This document shows positions 1-9,837 of a stretch of DNA of 64,000 bases, piece by piece (within the stretch, counting starts at the first letter, position 1; every line of letters starts with the position of its first letter). Where the stretch lies: contig WXFD01000026.1 in the NCBI GenBank assembly GCA_009877105.1, forward strand, positions 37,857-101,856. Reading direction: 5' to 3'. This DNA is from Bacteroidales bacterium. Its GTDB lineage: Bacteria; Bacteroidota; Bacteroidia; Bacteroidales; VadinHA17. The notes beneath the pieces were generated by a model. The model saw nothing but the letters and a program-made list of their open reading frames with translations, was not told the origin of the DNA and made no database searches. The position numbers and the translations under genes were made by a program.

Positions 1-732
1 AGGGTCAACGGCAGTGGTTCCCGTGGTGCCAATTGTTGCAAAGGCGCAACATGGAATGAAACCTTTTTCCATGTCTTCCGAAACAGCTTTCTCCAGTTTT
101 TCCTCGTCCATCGAAAAATCAGGTTTGACTGGGATCTTAACCAGGTTGTTCCTGCCTATTCCGCTTATCTTAACCGCTTTCTCAACAGAGGAATGAGTCT
201 GTTCCGAACAGTAGACCCTTAACCGGGCTGTACTTCCTGCCCCTTCTTCATTTATCCTGAAGCCGCTTGCTTTTTCCCTTGCCGTGATCAGAGCAGCCAG
301 GGTTGCGGTTGATGCGGTATCCTGGATCACACCCTCGAATTCAGCGGGCAGCCCGATAAGATCCCTCAGCCATATCATGATCTTCTCCTCCAGTTCAGCT
401 GCTGCGGGCGATGTTTCCCATATCATGCACTGGGCTCCGAGTGTGGATATGATCATCTCGGCAAGTATTGAGGGAGGACTCGTGTTGGCCGGGAAATATG
501 CAAAAAAGTTCGGACTCTGCCAGTGAGTTATTCCCGGCATGATTATCTCATCGAGATCCTTCATGAAGGCGCTGAAAGGTTCGGGCTGTGCAGGAGGCAC
601 TGGAGGGATCCTTTCAAGGATCTCGCCTGGTCTGACCTGGGATTTGACAGGATAGCTCTCCACGTTTTCCATGTAACGTGCCATCCATTCGACCACCTCA
701 TGGGCGTGTTTCCGGAATTCGTCGGCTGTCAT
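1..732 (-). CDS. Aromatic-L-amino-acid decarboxylase-like PLP enzyme (3' end outside window)
   Basis: Group II pyridoxal-phosphate decarboxylase of the DDC/tryptophan decarboxylase family, predicted to convert aromatic amino acids to aryl-amines plus CO2. The first 244 residues are visible and the frame stays open to base 1. Family landmarks seen: THWQSPNFFAYFPAN at about residues 69-83, ETSPAAAELE near 106-115, DTASTATLAAL near 138-147, the PLP-stacking histidine in QTHSSVEKA (H180), and ATIGTTGTT near 232-240. The PLP lysine would lie beyond the edge. The ATG at 732 is only 10 bases after the atpC stop, so it is probably cotranscribed with the ATP synthase genes. The substrate (Trp, Tyr, Phe or DOPA) cannot be told from this part. 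Family call is strong, specificity open. Confidence 0.88.
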   Translation of the reverse strand, partial: MTADEFRKHAHEVVEWMARYMENVESYPVKSQVRPGEILERIPPVPPAQPEPFSAFMKDLDEIIMPGITHWQSPNFFAYFPANTSPPSILAEMIISTLGAQCMIWETSPAAAELEEKIMIWLRDLIGLPAEFEGVIQDTASTATLAALITAREKASGFRINEEGAGSTARLRVYCSEQTHSSVEKAVKISGIGRNNLVKIPVKPDFSMDEEKLEKAVSEDMEKGFIPCCAFATIGTTGTTAVDP

Positions 733-742
733 CGGGCATATT

Positions 743-988
743 TTATTTGACGGACTCGGTCAGGAGTATGATCCTGTTTGCCCTGACTTCTATAACGCCT
801 CCGTCAATATTATAGGTTACCTCCCTGTTATCCTGTTCAACTATGTATACCGGCCCGGGATCGAGGGTCGATATGATTGGTGCATGGTCCTTAAGAACCT
901 GGAAAGAACCTTTCCTGCCCGGCACCCTTACGGATTTTATTTCCCCTTCATATATCGTGTGATCGGGGGTTATTATCTCGATTTTCAT
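743..988 (-). CDS. atpC: ATP synthase F1 epsilon subunit
   Basis: Epsilon subunit of the F1 central stalk, which couples c-ring rotation to the catalytic head and can inhibit ATP hydrolysis. At 81 residues it contains only the N-terminal beta-sandwich (starts MKIEIITPDHTIYEGE, with VRVPGRKGSFQVLKDHAPIIS in the middle) and lacks the C-terminal helical hairpin of the roughly 130-residue proteobacterial form. Short epsilon subunits are usual in Bacteroidota. It follows atpD after a 109-base gap and precedes the decarboxylase gene by 10 bases. Lack of the hairpin implies that the classic epsilon-arm inhibition is absent; that is inference. Confidence 0.95.
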   Translation of the reverse strand: MKIEIITPDHTIYEGEIKSVRVPGRKGSFQVLKDHAPIISTLDPGPVYIVEQDNREVTYNIDGGVIEVRANRIILLTESVK

Positions 989-1097
989 GATAGTGATTCA
1001 GTAAGACATGAGTGTTGAAGACAGTGTGTTGCAGGCTTCATGCACGGGAAGCAGCAATAACAGGCTGCAGGCTGCAACATATGACATTCAACGGTTG

Positions 1098-2615
<1,518 letters not shown>

Positions 2616-2673
2616 TTATTTATTGAGTTTTAAAAATTATTTGCCAATTCATTAATTCGTCATTTCGTTTTAC

Positions 2674-3648
2674 TCACTGATCTCTCCCGGCAAGTGAAGA
2701 AGTCAGCCCAATGAGCCCTTCCTTCCTTTCACGTGAAATATTCACTTTCCCGAGATGTTCCAGGGCATCTTTAAAATAATCTGCGACAATCTTCTCAGAA
2801 CTGGATTTAACATCAAGCAGTTCATATAATTCCGTGACCATCCTGATTTTATCCTCCGGTTTGAATGCATTGGAGGCGTAAAGATCCTGCAGCTTTTTTT
2901 TCTGATCAAACGATCCGGTTTCATTTGCCCTGACATACAGGAATGTTTTTTTCCCTTCAATAATATCACCGCCGGCTGTTTTGCCAAAAACCTTCATGTC
3001 GCCGAATACATCAAGGATATCATCCTGTATCTGAAAGGCAAGCCCCAGGTTCTTGCCATATTCGTACAGGTGTCCGGCATCCTTGTCATCGGCTCCCCCA
3101 AAAATGGCACCGATCTTTAATGAGGCGGCAATCAGGGCGGCTGTCTTCAGTCCTATCATCCGGATATAATCTGCCTGAGACACATATGTAGCCCTTTCGA
3201 AATCCATATCAAGCTGCTGACCCGCACAGACCTCAATGGCGGCCCTGTTAAAAACCTTCAATACCCTGGGCAGAAGATGGGCAGGTGACTGAAGAAAGCA
3301 TTCGTTTGTGATGAATGCCATAACGTCACCCGACAGGATAGCCTGGTTGATGTTCCATTTTGTATGTACCGTGGGAAATCCCCTTCTGATCCTGGCGTTA
3401 TCCATTATATCGTCATGGACCAGGGTGAAATTGTGGAATATCTCAATTCCCGTCACGGGTATGACAGCATGGTCGATCTTGTCACTGAAAAGATTGCACG
3501 CCATAAGTGACAGCACCGGCCTCATGCGTTTACCGCCCATCGAGAGAACATATTTAACAGGATCAATCAGCCTGTCAGACCCGATGTCAAAGGACAGATT
3601 GATTATTGCGTTATTGACGATTTCCTTAAGAGCCGATTGATCAAACAT
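2674..3648 (-). CDS. Polyprenyl diphosphate synthase (trans-isoprenyl type)
   Basis: Condenses isopentenyl diphosphate units onto an allylic primer to make a linear prenyl chain, for example for quinone side chains. Both aspartate-rich motifs are present: the first as HDDIMDNARIRRG and the second as QIQDDILDVFGD. The GGKRMRP segment near residue 40 is also typical. About 324 residues, normal for the family. The ATG at 3648 (MFDQSALKE) is preferred over a GTG two codons upstream at 3654. The residues before the first DDxxD, which set chain length, were not interpreted, so geranylgeranyl and longer octaprenyl-type products are both possible. It lies between atpG and atpD on the same strand with gaps of 33 and 67 bases. 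Confidence 0.93.
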   Translation of the reverse strand: MFDQSALKEIVNNAIINLSFDIGSDRLIDPVKYVLSMGGKRMRPVLSLMACNLFSDKIDHAVIPVTGIEIFHNFTLVHDDIMDNARIRRGFPTVHTKWNINQAILSGDVMAFITNECFLQSPAHLLPRVLKVFNRAAIEVCAGQQLDMDFERATYVSQADYIRMIGLKTAALIAASLKIGAIFGGADDKDAGHLYEYGKNLGLAFQIQDDILDVFGDMKVFGKTAGGDIIEGKKTFLYVRANETGSFDQKKKLQDLYASNAFKPEDKIRMVTELYELLDVKSSSEKIVADYFKDALEHLGKVNISRERKEGLIGLTSSLAGRDQ

Positions 3649-3681
3649 GTTCACTACATGGATTCAATTAATAATTTTCAG

Positions 3682-4563
3682 TTATTTCAGGGCCTCGGCT
3701 CCGCTTACAACTTCAAGAATCTGACCCGTGATCGCTGCCTGACGTGCCTTATTGTACTGAAGGGTCAGGTCGCGGATCATTTCAGTGGCATTGTCGGTGG
3801 CTTTATGCATTGCCGTCATCCTGGCTCCGTTTTCTGCAACGAATGAATCGAGGACTGCCTTATAGAACTGGATCTTCAGGGATTTGGGGATCAGTTCCCT
3901 GACAATGGATTTCTTGTCAGGCTCATAGATATAATCGACATGAGCCGCGGCCTTTCCCTCTTCGGAAATTGTTTCAACCGGAAGGAAAACCTCTGTCGTA
4001 AGCTGCTGAATTGCAGCATTCTTAAAATGATTGTAAACCAGTTCAACCCTGTCGTAGTCACCGCTGACAAATGCGTTCATGACGTTCTCGGCAAGGGCCG
4101 AAACTTTTTCAAAAGTTAAATCATTCAGAAGCTCATTATTTTCTGATATTATGTTCAGCTTCATTTTTCGGAGCGAGTCGTAGCCTTTTTTCCCGATTGC
4201 AAGGAATTCAACATTCCCGTTTTTATACTGTTCATGGTATGTTTCCGTGATCAGCCGCTTAACCTCCTTAACGACATTTGAATTGAATGCTCCACAAAGT
4301 CCCCTATTTGAGGTTATTGCAACGATCAGTATTTTTTCGGGTGACTCCTGCCTGCTGTAAATGTTTTTTATATCGGCATCGGCAAGGCTTTGTGTAAGGT
4401 GAACCAGGATTTCATGAAGCTTGCCTGCATAGGGCCTCAGTCTGACAATCTTGTCCTGGGCCTTTCGGAGCTTGGCGGCAGCAACCATTTTCATGGCCGA
4501 AGTAATCTGCCGGGTTGATCTGACGGAAGTTATCCTTAACCTTATAGCTTTTAAATTCGCCAT
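3682..4563 (-). CDS. atpG: ATP synthase F1 gamma subunit
   Basis: Central-stalk rotor subunit, 293 residues. The N-terminal helix (MANLKAIRLRITSVRSTRQI) and the conserved ITSAMKMVAAAKLRKAQ segment, the SNRGLCGAFN motif in the Rossmann-like middle and the C-terminal ENGARMTAMHKATDNATEMI helix are all present. It starts 29 bases after the atpA stop. Downstream on the same strand comes the prenyl synthase instead of the usual atpD. Confidence 0.97.
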   Translation of the reverse strand: MANLKAIRLRITSVRSTRQITSAMKMVAAAKLRKAQDKIVRLRPYAGKLHEILVHLTQSLADADIKNIYSRQESPEKILIVAITSNRGLCGAFNSNVVKEVKRLITETYHEQYKNGNVEFLAIGKKGYDSLRKMKLNIISENNELLNDLTFEKVSALAENVMNAFVSGDYDRVELVYNHFKNAAIQQLTTEVFLPVETISEEGKAAAHVDYIYEPDKKSIVRELIPKSLKIQFYKAVLDSFVAENGARMTAMHKATDNATEMIRDLTLQYNKARQAAITGQILEVVSGAEALK

Positions 4564-4592
4564 CCAAGTTGTAATTATTCAGTTTTGACAGC

Positions 4593-6176
4593 CTATTGCT
4601 GTTTGAATTTCAAGACAAGTTCACGGGCCGTTTTATCGAGGATACCGGTTATTTCATCATTTATTGTTCCCTCACCAAGTGAATCAAGGACATCCCTGTG
4701 TTTCAGATCGAGATACTCGAGGAATTCAGTTTCGAATTCCCTGACCCTGTTTACAGGCACGTCCCTGAGAAGCCCGCTGGTTCCGCAATAGATTATTGCA
4801 ATCTGTTTGTCGACGGGAACCGGAGCATATTGGCCCTGTTTAAGTATTTCGACGTTCTTTGCACCTTTGTCCAGGGTGGCAAGTGTTGCCGCATCCAGGT
4901 CAGATCCGAATTTGGAGAAAGCTTCCAGTTCGCGGTACTGGGCCTGATCGACTTTCAGGGTACCGGCAATTTTTTTCATGGCCTTGACCTGGGCATTGCC
5001 CCCTACCCTGGAAACCGAAATACCAACGTTGATTGCCGGACGCACACCTGAGTTGAACAGGTTGGATTCAAGGAAAATCTGTCCGTCTGTTATTGAAATA
5101 ACATTAGTCGGAATATAGGCCGAAACGTCGCCGGCCTGAGTTTCAATTATCGGCAGGGCGGTTAGTGAACCGCCTCCCTTTACCATGTGGCGGATCGATT
5201 CCGGCAGGTCGTTCATTTGCCTTGCAACTTCATCCGACTCGATGATCTTGGCAGCCCTTTCCAGGAGTCGTGAATGAAGATAGAAGACGTCGCCCGGATA
5301 GGCTTCACGGCCCGGAGGCCTGCGGAGCAGGAGGGAAACCTCCCTGTACGATACTGCCTGTTTCGACAGGTCATCGTAAATGATCAGGGCGTCACGGCCG
5401 GTATCACGGAAGAATTCACCTATTGCAGCGCCTGCAAAGGGAGCATAAAACTGGGAAGCAGCAGGGTCGGAAGCTGTTGCAAGAATGATCACCGTATATT
5501 CCATTGCGCCGTGCTCCTCGAGCGTTCTGGCGATATTTGCAACGGTTGAACCCTTCTGCCCTACCGCAACATAAATGCAGTATACCGGTTTTCCCTTTTC
5601 AAAATTGCTTCTCTGGTTTATGATTGTATCAATTGCTATAGCCGTCTTTCCGGTCTGGCGATCGCCGATTATCAGCTCACGCTGACCCCTGCCGATCGGG
5701 ATCATGGCATCGATCGCCTTTATGCCCGTCTGGAGCGGCTGTTTTACCGGTTGCCTGAATATAACACCCGGAGCTTTCCGTTCAAACGGCATTTCAAACA
5801 GTTCACCTTCTATCGGGCCCTTGCCGTCTAGAGGCTGACCGGTCGGAGTAATGACCCTTCCTAGCAACCCTTCTCCTACACCGATTGAAGCAATTCTCCC
5901 GGTCCGCTTTACAATGTCGCCTTCATTGATCTCCTCAGTGGGGCCCAGCAATACGGCCCCGATATTGTCCTCCTCAAGGTTGAGCACAATGGCTTCAATG
6001 CCATTCTCAAACTGGATCAGCTCGTTCGATTCGGCATTCGACAAACCGTATATCCGTGCAATCCCGTCTCCAACTTCAAGGACGGTGCCAACCTCTTCAA
6101 GCTCGACCCCGGTCTGGATACCTTCAAGCTGCTGCCTGAGGATTTTTGAAACTTCTGCTGGTTTAATACTTGCCAT
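4593..6176 (-). CDS. atpA: ATP synthase F1 alpha subunit
   Basis: Non-catalytic nucleotide-binding subunit of the F1 head, 527 residues. The P-loop GDRQTGKT is at residues 171-178; the GQRELIIGD lead-in, VGQKGSTVA and the signature [14 protein letters not shown] in the C-terminal third are seen. The product forms the alternating alpha3beta3 ring with AtpD. It lies 42 bases after atpH and 29 bases before atpG. Confidence 0.98.
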   Translation of the reverse strand: MASIKPAEVSKILRQQLEGIQTGVELEEVGTVLEVGDGIARIYGLSNAESNELIQFENGIEAIVLNLEEDNIGAVLLGPTEEINEGDIVKRTGRIASIGVGEGLLGRVITPTGQPLDGKGPIEGELFEMPFERKAPGVIFRQPVKQPLQTGIKAIDAMIPIGRGQRELIIGDRQTGKTAIAIDTIINQRSNFEKGKPVYCIYVAVGQKGSTVANIARTLEEHGAMEYTVIILATASDPAASQFYAPFAGAAIGEFFRDTGRDALIIYDDLSKQAVSYREVSLLLRRPPGREAYPGDVFYLHSRLLERAAKIIESDEVARQMNDLPESIRHMVKGGGSLTALPIIETQAGDVSAYIPTNVISITDGQIFLESNLFNSGVRPAINVGISVSRVGGNAQVKAMKKIAGTLKVDQAQYRELEAFSKFGSDLDAATLATLDKGAKNVEILKQGQYAPVPVDKQIAIIYCGTSGLLRDVPVNRVREFETEFLEYLDLKHRDVLDSLGEGTINDEITGILDKTARELVLKFKQQ

Positions 6177-6218
6177 GTTTGTTCCTATAAAATCATACTT
6201 GTCTTATTGTTTTCAGGA

Positions 6219-6761
6219 TCATAATGATCCGCTTATCAGTTCGTGTTTGATTTTCCTTAACTTGTTTCTTACGCTTGCATCAATATAGCTGTCCTCAACC
6301 TTAAGGATAAAACCACCTATTATTGACTCATCAATGTTCGTCTTAAGCTCGACCCTGGTGTTGAACATTTTCTCTATCATTTCCTCCACCTGTTTTCTGA
6401 TCCCCGGATCGACTGGTACGGCTGTGGTCAGAACCGATTCGGTAATACCCCTGTGCCTTTTTGTTTCCTGGTTGAACATCCTGGCAATTGCCGGGAGGTA
6501 TTGTTCCCTTCCGTTCCTTACCACCAGGTCGATAAGCGACAGGGTAAGTTCATGAAGCTCCGTACCAAAAAGGCTGCGCAATGCCCTGATCTTCTTCGAG
6601 GGCATAATTACGGGATTATCGAGGATTTCCCTAACCTCCGGAATTTTGCAGGTATCCTTTACCAACGTCATGTCCCTGCCGATCCTGTCGAGTTCATTTC
6701 TTTCAAGGGCCGACTGGAACAAAGCTCTTGCGTACCTGACCGATATTCTGCTTTGATTCAT
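6219..6761 (-). CDS. atpH: ATP synthase F1 delta subunit
   Basis: Peripheral-stalk cap (OSCP/delta), 180 residues. The N-terminal helical domain begins SRISVRYARALFQSALE. The C-terminal region carries the family signature pattern, seen here as VDESIIGGF-like 'NIDESIIGGFILKVED' followed by SVRNKLRKIK. It lies between atpF (10-base gap) and atpA, the standard order. Confidence 0.94.
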   Translation of the reverse strand: MNQSRISVRYARALFQSALERNELDRIGRDMTLVKDTCKIPEVREILDNPVIMPSKKIRALRSLFGTELHELTLSLIDLVVRNGREQYLPAIARMFNQETKRHRGITESVLTTAVPVDPGIRKQVEEMIEKMFNTRVELKTNIDESIIGGFILKVEDSYIDASVRNKLRKIKHELISGSL

Positions 6762-6771
6762 TAAAAAAAAA

Positions 6772-7287
6772 TTAGTTCTTCGTGAAGTCGATTTCTTTCA
6801 GGTAGTTGTCAATAAGCTTTTCCTGTTCCCCTGATTTTTCAAGCTTTTCACCTATCAGTTTGGAGGCAATTTCTATTGACAGGGTGGCAACCTGTTTGCG
6901 GATCTCACCCAGTGCGGCTATTTTTTCCCTTTCAATGCCGGCCCGTGCCTTTGCAACAACCTTCTCCGCTTCTTCGGAAGCTTTTCCCTTGGCTTCGGAA
7001 ATAAGCTTGTCGCGGATATCCCTGGCTTCCCTCAGGATTATTTCGCGTTCTTCCCTGGCCTTTCTGAGGATGGCTTCATTGTCGCTCTGGAGCCTGGCCA
7101 TCTCTTTCCGGGCTTTTTCGGCCGATGCCAGAGATCCCTTTATCATCTCATCCCTGGCCTTAACCGCTTTTAAAATAGGTTTCCAGGCAAACTTTTTCAG
7201 AATGAGGAAAAACATCAGGAAAATTATTGTTGTCCAGAATACCAGGCCTATTGCCGGCGATGTGAGACTGTTTGCTAGTAAGACCAT
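6772..7287 (-). CDS. atpF: ATP synthase Fo subunit b
   Basis: Peripheral-stalk subunit, 171 residues. One N-terminal transmembrane helix (about residues 10-30, IGLVFWTTIIFLMFFLILKK) is followed by a long charged alpha-helix rich in Ala, Glu, Lys and Arg that forms the stator coiled coil. A conserved FAWKPI segment follows the membrane helix. It is separated from atpE by a 71-base gap that contains a strong stem-loop. Confidence 0.95.
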   Translation of the reverse strand: MVLLANSLTSPAIGLVFWTTIIFLMFFLILKKFAWKPILKAVKARDEMIKGSLASAEKARKEMARLQSDNEAILRKAREEREIILREARDIRDKLISEAKGKASEEAEKVVAKARAGIEREKIAALGEIRKQVATLSIEIASKLIGEKLEKSGEQEKLIDNYLKEIDFTKN

Positions 7288-7318
7288 ATCTTTATGTTTT
7301 TGTCTTTTGATTTAATAG

Positions 7319-7350
7319 GGAGGCGCTGCAACCAACCGTTGCAGCCCTCC
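7319..7350 (-). promoter_or_regulatory. Intercistronic stem-loop between atpE and atpF
   Basis: Inverted repeat just after the atpE stop. The arms are 7319-7332 and 7338-7350; CTGCAAC at 7326-7332 pairs with GTTGCAG at 7338-7344 and pairing extends outward through GGAGG/CCTCC with one bulged C at 7324, about 13 pairs around a 5-base loop. On the transcribed strand it is not followed by a run of T, so it is not a classical terminator. A likely role (inference) is to stabilise the upstream atpE transcript or cause partial termination, giving more subunit c than other subunits. Confidence 0.7.
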
Positions 7351-7358
7351 TGTTTCCT

Positions 7359-7565
7359 TTACTTTGCAATGAGGGCAACCACGATGGCGAACAATGCAGC
7401 TCCTTCAATAAGAGCCGCAGAGACGATCATGTTTGTCTGGATCTTGGAGCTGGCTTCCGGCTGACGTGCAATAGCGTCCATGGCTGAACCACCGATCCTT
7501 CCTATTCCAAGACCTGCGCCGATAACTGCCAGGCTTGCTCCCACTGCTGCCAATGTACCTGTCAT
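7359..7565 (-). CDS. atpE: ATP synthase Fo subunit c
   Basis: Ring-forming proteolipid, 68 residues, two transmembrane helices joined by the polar ARQPEAS loop (residues 33-39). The ion-carrying carboxylate is Glu54 in ALIEGAALF. The residues that mark sodium binding in Ilyobacter-type rings are absent: the position of Gln32 is Ile21 and Glu54 is followed by Gly, not Ser or Thr. This points to proton coupling. It lies between atpB (32-base gap) and the stem-loop that precedes atpF. Confidence 0.97.
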   Translation of the reverse strand: MTGTLAAVGASLAVIGAGLGIGRIGGSAMDAIARQPEASSKIQTNMIVSAALIEGAALFAIVVALIAK

Positions 7566-7597
7566 GATAGTAACTGGTTTAAATTAAACAATAAAAA

Positions 7598-8668
7598 CTA
7601 ATGATGTTCCTCCTCTCCTTTGACGGCCAAACTTATAAAAAGGGCCGACAACAGGGTGAAAACATATGTCTGAAGGAATGCCACCAGAAGTTCGAGGCAA
7701 TCCATGAATATAACGAATGCGATTGATACCGGCGCCACAAACAGCGACTTGAAAATAAAGATCAGGCAGACCAGGCTGAGGACGATAATGTGGCCTGCAG
7801 TAATGTTGGCGAAGAGTCGGACCATCAGTGCAAATGGCTTTGAGAACAGGCCTATGATCTCCACCGGGATCATTACGGGAAGGAGCCAGACCGGCACCCC
7901 TGGTGTTGCAAAAACATGCCTCCAGTGGGATTTGCTTCCGTTGATCTGGGTTATGAAGAAAGTGAACAGTGCAAGAACCATGGTTACCGCAATATTGCCG
8001 GTTACATTGGCACCGAATGGCGGAGGAAAGGGAACAAGCCCCATCAGGTTGTTCAACAGTATAAAAAAGAAAACGGTAAGCAGGTAGGACATGTATTTTT
8101 CATATTTATCCTCCCCAAGGTTGGGGATCGCTATATCGTCGCGCACAAAAAGGATTATTGGTTCGAGAAAGCTTTGAATCCCCCTGGGATGGCTGATCCC
8201 GGTTTTCTTGTAGGAACGCGACAATGAAAGAAAGAGCCAGAGTCCGATTATAACGGAAAACAATAGTCCGACAACTGTTTTTGTTATTGACAGATCGAGC
8301 AGGAAAGCTTCCTCATTAATTGTACCATCCTCATTTAAGCTCACTATCCTTCCTTTGTTGTCACCTTCCTCTTCCAGCCTGTATCCTTTATATTCATGTC
8401 CGTGTGCAAGCTGCCGGGAAGAGAACACATCCCAGCCCTTTTCAGCAGAGTATAGGATCACAGGAAGATAAATTGCAACGCTCTCGCCGTTCTTCCTGGT
8501 CAGAATGTGCCATTCATGCGAATCGGCTATATGATCCATGATAAAGGTGCTTGCATCAAACTCCTCTTCTGCCCTTCCTGCATGACTGCCGTGTTCCTCC
8601 TGTGCGGTGAGGGCAGCAGGAATTATTGTAAAAAGCAGGAATAACAGACTTGCTTTGACAAATTGCAT
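7598..8668 (-). CDS. atpB: ATP synthase Fo subunit a with N-terminal extension
   Basis: Membrane stator that forms the proton half-channels, 356 residues. The essential arginine is R284 in FALMVRLFANITAGH. The first about 22 residues look like a signal peptide (hydrophobic core, then TAQEEHGSHA) and are followed by about 100 hydrophilic residues before the first conserved membrane helix near 130. This periplasmic N-terminal domain is a known feature of Bacteroidota subunit a and makes the protein about 100 residues longer than the E. coli one. Gap to the preceding gene is 16 bases. Confidence 0.96.
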   Translation of the reverse strand: MQFVKASLLFLLFTIIPAALTAQEEHGSHAGRAEEEFDASTFIMDHIADSHEWHILTRKNGESVAIYLPVILYSAEKGWDVFSSRQLAHGHEYKGYRLEEEGDNKGRIVSLNEDGTINEEAFLLDLSITKTVVGLLFSVIIGLWLFLSLSRSYKKTGISHPRGIQSFLEPIILFVRDDIAIPNLGEDKYEKYMSYLLTVFFFILLNNLMGLVPFPPPFGANVTGNIAVTMVLALFTFFITQINGSKSHWRHVFATPGVPVWLLPVMIPVEIIGLFSKPFALMVRLFANITAGHIIVLSLVCLIFIFKSLFVAPVSIAFVIFMDCLELLVAFLQTYVFTLLSALFISLAVKGEEEHH

Positions 8669-8684
8669 TATATTAAGAATAGTT

Positions 8685-9068
8685 TTATAAAGGTTTAGTT
8701 TTCAGTGTATTCAATATAAAAATAATTGAAAACAGGGAAACGGCCAAATATAGTACAAAAAACAATATAACTGAGGACAGATAAGTTTTTTTAACAACTA
8801 CAAACCACAGAAGTGCAAGGACCATCTCCAGTAGCAATTTGACCGACAGTGCAACCATAAGGTACATTGTTCCTCCCTCGGCTCCCTTCTTCAGCCCCGA
8901 CCTGGAGATCAGTGCCGCAGTTATGCCAATTGCTGAAAACGAAACAGTGAGTAACAACAGATCGGTGAAAAGAAATGGGACCGGGATGAACCGGGATAAC
9001 AGATACCCTGCTGCCAGCAGGGGCAGGCAAACCCATAAAAGTCCGGTCAGGTATTTTCTGAAATTCAT
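8685..9068 (-). CDS. AtpI-like membrane protein of the ATP synthase operon
   Basis: 127 residues with about four hydrophobic segments. Its place between the AtpZ-like gene (8-base gap) and atpB is where Bacteroidota carry a poorly conserved ATP synthase subunit I-type protein. The function suggested by position is help in c-ring assembly or ion supply to Fo. No strict motif was recognised, so the call rests on size, hydropathy and location. Confidence 0.6.
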   Translation of the reverse strand: MNFRKYLTGLLWVCLPLLAAGYLLSRFIPVPFLFTDLLLLTVSFSAIGITAALISRSGLKKGAEGGTMYLMVALSVKLLLEMVLALLWFVVVKKTYLSSVILFFVLYLAVSLFSIIFILNTLKTKPL

Positions 9069-9076
9069 TTGTGAGA

Positions 9077-9322
9077 TTATCGTTTAATAAAGTCCTTTAT
9101 TGCAGTATAAATTCCTGCAAATACTCCGAGAAGAGACAGGACTATGGTGAACACCGGTGTCGATAATCCCAGAACTTCATCGAGTTTCACTCCGCCCCAG
9201 GTCATTGCTGCAATTATTACAAGCATCTGGAAGGCCAGGCCGGAATATTTTGCAAAATCGTGTAAACCTTTATTTGACGGACTTTTCGGGTTCTTTTGTT
9301 TTTGTGAAGCTGGCTCCTTCAT
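9077..9322 (-). CDS. AtpZ/AtpI-family small membrane protein
   Basis: 81 residues from the ATG at 9322 (MKEPASQKQK), or 86 from an upstream ATG at 9337. A lysine-rich, hydrophilic N-terminus is followed by two hydrophobic helices: YSGLAFQMLVIIAAMTWGG and the VFTIVLSLLGVFAGIYTAI region. This is the layout of the AtpZ/F0F1-ATPase subunit family, encoded ahead of atpB. Its 5' end overlaps the bactofilin gene by about 53 bases in another frame, so the two are translationally linked. Confidence 0.8.
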   Translation of the reverse strand: MKEPASQKQKNPKSPSNKGLHDFAKYSGLAFQMLVIIAAMTWGGVKLDEVLGLSTPVFTIVLSLLGVFAGIYTAIKDFIKR

Positions 9323-9671
9323 TATTTTCGCTTTCACTCATTTTACAGTTGCCTGTGAATTTGGCGCCGGGTTCAATTGAAAGCTTGAAAGTAACTATAT
9401 CCCCTAAAATCCTTGAATCGACTTTCAGGGTCAATAACTGACTCACACAAATCCTGCCTTCAACAGTCCCTGACACTTCCGAGTTTTTGCAATACACTTC
9501 TCCCTTTACCTTGCCTGTTGGTCCTATTACAACTTTCCCTTTTGTAGTAAGGTTGCCCGTAAGAAGCCCGTCGACCCTGATATCGCCATTTGATTTGATA
9601 TCCCCGGTGATTTCAGTGCCATTGCTGATCAGATTGATTGCAGTATTGTCGGTTTCGTTGAATTTTCCCAT
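9270..9671 (-). CDS. Bactofilin (polymer-forming cytoskeletal protein)
   Basis: 133 residues with the bactofilin core: INLISNGTEITGDIKSNGDI, then repeated short beta-strand turns (VDGLLTGNLTTKGKVVIGPT and GEVYCKNSEVSGTVEGRI). Bactofilins polymerise into membrane-associated filaments without nucleotide. This one is the first gene of the strand-wide run that leads into the ATP synthase genes, and its 3' end overlaps the AtpZ-like gene. Two TAnnTTTG boxes lie within 45 bases upstream. Confidence 0.9.
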   Translation of the reverse strand: MGKFNETDNTAINLISNGTEITGDIKSNGDIRVDGLLTGNLTTKGKVVIGPTGKVKGEVYCKNSEVSGTVEGRICVSQLLTLKVDSRILGDIVTFKLSIEPGAKFTGNCKMSESENNEGASFTKTKEPEKSVK

Positions 9672-9692
9672 GATTTGCCAGAATTATACTTA

Positions 9693-9716
9693 CAAACATA
9701 ATAACTCACAAATATA
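9693..9716 (-). promoter_or_regulatory. Candidate -7 boxes for the bactofilin-ATP synthase operon
   Basis: On the minus strand TATATTTG (9716-9709) and TATGTTTG (9700-9693) both match the Bacteroidota TAnnTTTG box. They lie 22-45 bases before the bactofilin ATG in an AT-rich stretch. Neither has a TTTG box at 19 bases upstream, so only half of the consensus is met. Confidence 0.45.
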
Positions 9717-9837
9717 AAAACTATTGTAAAAAAATAGAATGATGTTCGCGGAACTGTTGATAGGTATCCCGGGGCAGAATCGAAGCGGATAAGGGAGGCG
9801 GATCAGTATAAATGTGCCGGGAGAAATCCGGACTGCA

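Noticed and set aside
7359..7565. Sodium-coupled c-ring
   Set aside because: The Gln32-equivalent is Ile21 and Glu54 is followed by Gly; the sodium ligand set is absent.
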